Assembly (NCBI RefSeq): GCF_014904745.1
Contig: NZ_JACZCS010000050.1
Location: 1 to 64,000 of the forward strand
Length of the DNA: 64,000 nt
Source: Oricola nitratireducens
GTDB lineage: Bacteria > Pseudomonadota > Alphaproteobacteria > Rhizobiales > Rhizobiaceae
Direction of reading: 5' to 3'
Position 1 is the stretch's first letter. Every line of letters starts with the position of its first letter. The translations under genes and the position numbers were made by a program. This document shows positions 59,241 through 64,000 of the stretch, one piece after another. The notes under the pieces were generated by a model. The model had not been told where the DNA came from, ran no database searches, and worked only from the letters and a program-made list of their open reading frames with translations.

Positions 59241-60391
59241 TGGCGTTCACCTTGCGGAAAAAGGCGGAGCTGCCGGATCCCGGCCGCGCGCTGAAGGTTC
59301 TCGATACGCTGCGCGACCCTGTCGTGCTGATCGACGCGAACGATTTCATCGCCTTCTCCAATCTGGAGGCGGAGTATTTCTTTTCGTCGTCGCAAGGCCA
59401 GCTGGCGAAGTCCAAGATTCAGGATTTCGTTCCGTTTTCCAGTCCTTTGCTGGCGCTTATTGAACAAGTTCGCGAACATGAATCGCCGGTCAATGAATAC
59501 CGTGTAGATCTGTCGTCACCGCGGCTCGGCTCCGACCGTGTCGTCGATGTCCATGTAACACCAGTAGTAGACGAACCGGGCGCGATGGTGATCGTCTTCC
59601 GCGAACGGTCGATGGCCGACAAGTTCGACCGGCAGATGACGCACAGGGGAGCCGCGCGGTCGGTGACGGGGCTTGCCTCGATGCTCGGCCACGAAATCAA
59701 GAATCCGCTGTCGGGCATTCGCGGCGCCGCGCAGTTGCTGGAGGCCGCCGTCAGCGACGAGGACCGCGCCCTGACAGGTCTGATCCGCGACGAGACCGAC
59801 CGGATCGTTTCGCTCGTCGACCGCATGGAAGTCTTTTCCGACGAGCGGCCAATCGAACGCGAACCGGTGAACATCCATGTCGTCCTCGACCGGGTGCAAC
59901 AGATCGCCGCCTCGGGATTTGCACGCGGAATCGAATTCGTGAAGTTCTACGACCCGTCGCTGCCGCTTGTCCTCGGCAACAAGGACCAGTTGATCCAGGT
60001 GTTCCTCAATCTCGTGAAAAACGCGAGCGAGGCGTGCGAAAACCGCGAGCATGCCCAGATCCGGCTGCGCACTGCATTCCGGCCGGGCGTGCGGCTCTCG
60101 ATCCCGGGCGCCAATGAACGTGTCGCGTTGCCGCTCGAATTCAGTGTCGAGGATAACGGAACAGGCGTTCCGGAAGACATCCAGATGCACATGTTCGACC
60201 CGTTCATCACGACCAAGCAGAACGGTTCGGGCCTTGGGCTCGCGCTGGTCGCGAAGATCGTCGGTGATCATGGCGGGGTGATCGAATGCGACTCGCAGCC
60301 CAACAAGACTGTTTTCCGCATCCTGATGCCGGCCGCGCCGGCCTCTGCCATTGATCATATCCAGACCGTGTCGGGAGAAAAGCAATCATGA
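59240..60391 (+). CDS. ntrB: Nitrogen regulation sensor kinase NtrB (GlnL)
   Basis: 383 residues. A PAS domain (about 20-130) precedes the HisKA motif with His151 ([20 protein letters not shown]) and the ATPase domain ([45 protein letters not shown]). Phosphorylates NtrC under nitrogen limitation and is controlled by PII. Cytoplasmic, with no membrane spans. Overlaps ntrC by four bases. Confidence 0.96.
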   Translation: MAFTLRKKAELPDPGRALKVLDTLRDPVVLIDANDFIAFSNLEAEYFFSSSQGQLAKSKIQDFVPFSSPLLALIEQVREHESPVNEYRVDLSSPRLGSDRVVDVHVTPVVDEPGAMVIVFRERSMADKFDRQMTHRGAARSVTGLASMLGHEIKNPLSGIRGAAQLLEAAVSDEDRALTGLIRDETDRIVSLVDRMEVFSDERPIEREPVNIHVVLDRVQQIAASGFARGIEFVKFYDPSLPLVLGNKDQLIQVFLNLVKNASEACENREHAQIRLRTAFRPGVRLSIPGANERVALPLEFSVEDNGTGVPEDIQMHMFDPFITTKQNGSGLGLALVAKIVGDHGGVIECDSQPNKTVFRILMPAAPASAIDHIQTVSGEKQS

Positions 60392-61842
60392 AGGGTACCG
60401 TCCTCGTCGCAGATGATGACGCCGCCATCCGCACTGTCGTCAGCCAGGCCCTGTCGCGGGCCGGATACGATGTCCGCGTAACTTCGAACGCATCGACGCT
60501 CTGGCGCTGGGTGACAGCGGGCGAGGGCGATGTCGTCGTCAGCGACGTCGTCATGCCGGACGACAATCTGTTCGACCTGCTACCCCGCATGCGCAAGATC
60601 AGACCGGATTTGCCGGTGATCGTGATGAGTGCGCAGAACACATTCATGACGGCGATCAGGGCCTCGGAGAAGGGCGCCTACGAATATCTTCCCAAACCGT
60701 TCGACCTGGTCGAAATGACCGGGATCGTCGGTCGTGCGCTGGCTGAATCGCGGCGCAAGAGCGACGACGGCCAAGCGGCGGCCGCGCCGAAGGAACATGA
60801 GGGCATGCCGCTCGTCGGTCGCTCGGCGGCAATGCAGGACATCTACCGCGTCCTTGCGCGCATGATGCAGTCCGACCTCACGGTGCTGATCAACGGGGAA
60901 TCCGGCACAGGCAAGGAGCTTGTCGCGCGCGCATTGCATGAATATGGCAAGCGCAAGAACGGCCCGTTCGTCGCCATAAACATGGCCGCGATCCCGCGCG
61001 ACCTGATCGAATCCGAACTCTTTGGCCATGAGAAAGGCGCGTTCACCGGTGCGCAGGCGCGCTCCACGGGCCGGTTCGAGCAGGCCGAAAACGGCACGCT
61101 GTTTCTGGACGAGATCGGCGACATGCCGATGGATGCGCAAACGCGGCTGCTGCGGGTGCTGCAGCAGGGCGAATACATGACCGTCGGCGGCAGGACGCCG
61201 ATCAAGACCAATGTCCGCATCGTTGCCGCGACCAACAAGGATCTGCGCGCGCTGATCAATCAGGGCCTGTTCCGCGAAGATCTCTACTATCGCCTGAACG
61301 TCGTGCCGTTGCGCATGCCGCCGCTGCGCGAACGGCTGGAAGACATCGGCGATCTAGTGACGCACTTCCTTGCGAAAGTTCAGGGCGAAGGCCTCGAAGC
61401 AAAACGGATATTGCCGGAAGCGCTGCAACTGATGACGCGCTATCACTGGCCCGGCAACGTGCGCGAGCTCGAAAACCTCATCCGGCGTCTGAGCGCGCTT
61501 TATCCGCAAGAAGAAATCACGCCCGAGATCGTCGCCGCGGAACTCGACGCCGGCGAAGGCGCGGACCATGCGCCATCGGGTCTGCTGAACGGAGACGTCA
61601 CGATTTCGCAAGCTGTCGAACACAACATGCAGGATTATTTCCGCTCGTTCGGAGACGGCCTGCCGCCGCCAGGCCTCTATCAGCGGGTTCTGGCCGAACT
61701 CGAGCAACCGTTGATCCTGGCGACGCTTGCCGCGACGCGCGGAAACCAGATTCGCGCGGCCGAGGTCCTCGGGCTGAACCGCAACACCTTGCGCAAGAAG
61801 ATCAAGGAACACGGACTGAGCGTCTTCAAGGGCGGCGTATAA
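60388..61842 (+). CDS. ntrC: Sigma-54 activator NtrC (nitrogen regulation response regulator)
   Basis: 484 residues. Receiver domain with Asp53 (SDVVMPDD), AAA+ domain with Walker [19 protein letters not shown] and the sigma-54 contact loop GAFTGA, and a C-terminal Fis-type HTH ([20 protein letters not shown]). Activates sigma-54 promoters such as the one seen before glnBA. Follows ntrB by overlap; ntrY follows 90 bases later. Confidence 0.98.
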   Translation: MKGTVLVADDDAAIRTVVSQALSRAGYDVRVTSNASTLWRWVTAGEGDVVVSDVVMPDDNLFDLLPRMRKIRPDLPVIVMSAQNTFMTAIRASEKGAYEYLPKPFDLVEMTGIVGRALAESRRKSDDGQAAAAPKEHEGMPLVGRSAAMQDIYRVLARMMQSDLTVLINGESGTGKELVARALHEYGKRKNGPFVAINMAAIPRDLIESELFGHEKGAFTGAQARSTGRFEQAENGTLFLDEIGDMPMDAQTRLLRVLQQGEYMTVGGRTPIKTNVRIVAATNKDLRALINQGLFREDLYYRLNVVPLRMPPLRERLEDIGDLVTHFLAKVQGEGLEAKRILPEALQLMTRYHWPGNVRELENLIRRLSALYPQEEITPEIVAAELDAGEGADHAPSGLLNGDVTISQAVEHNMQDYFRSFGDGLPPPGLYQRVLAELEQPLILATLAATRGNQIRAAEVLGLNRNTLRKKIKEHGLSVFKGGV

Positions 61843-61853
61843 AACTGTTTGCG

Positions 61854-61883
61854 TTGTGGCGGTTTGTTGCAAAACCGCCACAA
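61854..61883 (+). other. Strong hairpin in the ntrC-ntrY gap
   Basis: TTGTGGCGGTTT / AAACCGCCACAA form a perfect 12-bp stem with loop GTTGCA, 12 bases after ntrC and without a T run, so it is not a standard terminator. The flanking CAATCTGTTG (61881-61890) contains a CAA-N4-TTG element, the kind of short palindrome I recall being proposed for NtrX binding. It could be an operator, a processing site or an attenuator. Confidence 0.45.
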
Positions 61884-61932
61884 TCTGTTGCATGTTGGCT
61901 ACGCTGACCTATCGGAACTCAAGCGAGTCACC

Positions 61933-64000
61933 ATGCCACTGATGCAGAGCGCCAAGGGCGCCATCGATCTTGGTGTTCACGATCGTGCGCACGCGCGTCG
62001 ATCGCAGATTCGCGGCATCGCGATCGTCATCTGCGCCCTGGTGACGGCGGGTGTGTCGTTCGCCGTGCTTATCGGCTTGACGCCGATCCAGCCGACCAAC
62101 AAGGTTACGCTGTCGGCGATCGCCATCAACGGTTTCTTCGTGTTCGCGTTGTTGTGGCTGATCGGCGCGGAATTGCGCCGAATTCTCAAGGCCCGCAAGG
62201 CGGGGAAGGCCGCCTCCAGGCTGCATGTGCGCATCATCGGACTGTTCGCCCTGATCGCCGCGGTTCCGGCCATCGCCATTGCCGTCGTAGCCAGTATCAC
62301 GCTCGATCTCGGTCTGGATCGCTGGTTCGAGATCCGGACCAAGACGATCGTGGATTCATCGCTTCAGGTCGCCGAATCCTACATCAACGAGAATGCGATC
62401 AACCTGCGCGACGCCACGATCAACATGGCCTTCGCGCTCGACAGCCAGCGCCGTCTCTACAGTCTTGACCGGGAAGGTTTCCGCCAGTTCCTGACCCAGC
62501 AGGCGCGCGGCCGCGGCATGCTTGGCGCCTCCGTCATCCGGCCCGACGGCACCGTGATCCACAGCGCGGACATCAAGGTGGAGCGGCCGTTGCCGGCGCC
62601 GCCCAAGGATGCGCTGGAGGCGGCCAAGGACGGTAACCCGGTCATCATTCCGCCGGGTGTGACCAATCTCGTCGGCGCGATCATCAAGCTTCGCGAAATC
62701 CCGAATGCGATGATCTACACGATCCGCACCGTCGACGCGAAAGTCCTTGACGCGGTGCAGCTCATGAAGCAGAACCGGGACGAATATACGGGGCTCGAGA
62801 ACAACCGCACGAACGTGCAGCTCGCCTTCGCCATCCTCTATTTCGGCCTCACGTTGATCATGCTGTTGTCGGCCATCTGGACCGGCATCGCGGTGGCGAA
62901 CCGTCTTGTGCGGCCGATCCGGCAGCTGATCGGGGCGGCGGAAGAGGTGTCGGAGGGCAATCTCGACATTCGCGTCCCGGTCCGCGCCTCCGATGGCGAT
63001 GTCGGATATCTCGGCGAGACCTTCAATTCGATGCTCGGCCAGTTGAAGGGACAGCGGGACGAAATCCTTCGCGCGACCGACGTGATCGACGAACGCCGCC
63101 GGTTTTCGGAAGCCGTGCTTTCAGGCGTTTCCGCGGGCGTGGTCGGCGTCGACGACGACGGCTGGATTACTGTCGGAAACCTGTCCGCAGCCCACATCCT
63201 GGGCACCGGCGACACGATTGCGGCGGGCACGCGATTGGCCGACATCTCACCGCATGTCGCCGAGGCGCTGGACGAAGTGCGCAAGAGCGGGCGGTCGGAT
63301 GCGCGCAAGCAGGTAACCTTCCTGGACCGAGGCGGGCGCGAGCGGGTGCTCAATGTCCAGATCACACTCGACCGGGAAGTCGGCCCGAGCGAAGAGGCCG
63401 GCGTCGATGCACCTATACGTCACACGCATGTGATCACGATTGACGATATTTCCGATCTCGTGGAAGCACAGCGTTCGACAGCATGGGCCGACGTGGCGCG
63501 CCGGATCGCCCACGAGATCAAGAATCCGCTGACGCCGATCCAGCTTTCCGCGGAACGGTTGAAGCGCCGGTACGGCAAAGTCGTCGGGGACGATCGCGAG
63601 GTGTTCGACCAGTGCACGGACACCATCATCCGGCAGGTTGGCGACATCGGCCGCATGGTGGACGAGTTCTCCTCGTTCGCGCGGATGCCGAAACCCGTCA
63701 TGGAGAAGAAGGACCTGCGCGAGACGTTGCGCGAGGCGACGTTCCTCGTGGAGGTCAGCCGCACGGGAATCACGTTCGAACGCGATTTCGACAAGCAGGA
63801 ACTCGTCTGCGACTTCGATGATCGCCTCGTCGGCCAGGCGATCGGAAACATCATCAAGAACGCTTCGGAGGCAGTGGAGGCGCGTCAGGCCGCCAACGCA
63901 TCCGGCGAACGCGAAGACGGCCACATTCTTGTTCGGGCCTATCACAGCGTCGCCGGCGAAATAGCCGTTGACGTGATTGACAACGGCAAGGGTTTGCCGA
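61933..64000 (+). CDS. ntrY: Nitrogen regulation sensor kinase NtrY (3'-truncated by window end)
   Basis: At least 689 codons from the ATG at 61933; the frame runs off the window. Three N-terminal membrane spans (about residues 25-119), a periplasmic sensor stretch, a fourth span near 297-321, a HAMP region (RLVRPIRQLIGAAEEVSEGN), a PAS-like segment, then the HisKA motif with His527 (ARRIAHEIKNPLTPIQLSAE) and the beginning of the ATPase domain (IGNIIKNASEA). Partner NtrX is expected beyond the end. Regulates nitrogen and, in related bacteria, redox responses. Confidence 0.95.
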   Translation, partial: MPLMQSAKGAIDLGVHDRAHARRSQIRGIAIVICALVTAGVSFAVLIGLTPIQPTNKVTLSAIAINGFFVFALLWLIGAELRRILKARKAGKAASRLHVRIIGLFALIAAVPAIAIAVVASITLDLGLDRWFEIRTKTIVDSSLQVAESYINENAINLRDATINMAFALDSQRRLYSLDREGFRQFLTQQARGRGMLGASVIRPDGTVIHSADIKVERPLPAPPKDALEAAKDGNPVIIPPGVTNLVGAIIKLREIPNAMIYTIRTVDAKVLDAVQLMKQNRDEYTGLENNRTNVQLAFAILYFGLTLIMLLSAIWTGIAVANRLVRPIRQLIGAAEEVSEGNLDIRVPVRASDGDVGYLGETFNSMLGQLKGQRDEILRATDVIDERRRFSEAVLSGVSAGVVGVDDDGWITVGNLSAAHILGTGDTIAAGTRLADISPHVAEALDEVRKSGRSDARKQVTFLDRGGRERVLNVQITLDREVGPSEEAGVDAPIRHTHVITIDDISDLVEAQRSTAWADVARRIAHEIKNPLTPIQLSAERLKRRYGKVVGDDREVFDQCTDTIIRQVGDIGRMVDEFSSFARMPKPVMEKKDLRETLREATFLVEVSRTGITFERDFDKQELVCDFDDRLVGQAIGNIIKNASEAVEARQAANASGEREDGHILVRAYHSVAGEIAVDVIDNGKGLP

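Overview
The window is a chromosomal core region of an alphaproteobacterium, almost certainly in the Hyphomicrobiales (Rhizobiales). Grounds: the ribosomal block runs straight from rpsJ through secY-adk to rpoA-rplQ; ispD and ispF are fused; the nitrogen-control genes are ordered dusB(nifR3)-ntrB-ntrC-ntrY; E1-beta of pyruvate dehydrogenase carries its own lipoyl domain; the SOS site is of the alphaproteobacterial GAAC-N7-GAAC type. GC is high, except in one acyltransferase gene. I see no rRNA, tRNA, CRISPR array, insertion sequence, prophage or replication origin, and no gene-free stretch over about 300 bases.

Layout. 1-14392: S10-spc-alpha ribosomal operons with secY, adk and rpoA, ending in a strong terminator; a sigma-70-type promoter before rpsM starts the alpha operon. 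14438-21878: Do-family periplasmic protease, rarA, a HemG-like flavodoxin, fluoride exporter crcB, RluC-type pseudouridine synthase, a GFA-family protein, then (minus strand) a beta-CASP nuclease and an FKBP/SlyD-like isomerase. 22138-25736: glnB-glnA (minus) behind a recognisable sigma-54 promoter, divergent from the NAD(P)HX repair gene. 25737-29402: AraC regulator divergent from an Fsr-like exporter, a DUF72 protein and Hsp20. 29403-38528: uvrA and ssb, divergent around one SOS box, two accessory genes (one low-GC acyltransferase), marC and gyrA. 38591-43807: LysE-family exporter, a 28-codon minus-strand ORF, a secreted protein, coaD, two cyclophilins, queA and tgt. 43815-48058: DUF4864 protein, VOC protein, kdsA, an unlisted 39-residue lipoprotein candidate, eno and ftsB-like. 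48207-56294: pyruvate dehydrogenase/lipoate cluster (pdhA-pdhB-pdhC, SGNH hydrolase, DUF465, lpdA, small membrane protein, lipA, RatA/COQ10-like). 56291-64000: pncC/cinA-type and ispDF on minus, then dusB-ntrB-ntrC-ntrY, ntrY running off the end.

How the parts connect. Two separated loci belong to one nitrogen circuit: PII and glutamine synthetase at 22-24 kb, and the NtrB/NtrC pair that PII and a sigma-54 promoter would connect to, at 59-62 kb. Both loci also carry an inverted repeat built on TTTAGGCA/TGCCTAA beside a putative -10 element. The pyruvate dehydrogenase block groups E1, E2 and E3 with lipoyl synthase, which makes the cofactor of the first two. kdsA (lipopolysaccharide), ispDF (isoprenoids), queA-tgt (queuosine) and coaD are ordinary housekeeping.

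I did not find a large undescribed system such as a defence island or biosynthetic cluster. The most interesting items are small: two tiny well-spaced ORFs (39242-39328 and 46076-46195), the shared dyad at the two nitrogen loci, twin dyads before pdhA, a terminator that contains the ribosome-binding region of the next gene (eno/ftsB), a possible RNA thermometer before hsp20, a hairpin before ntrY, and missing zinc-ligand cysteines in Tgt and UvrA.
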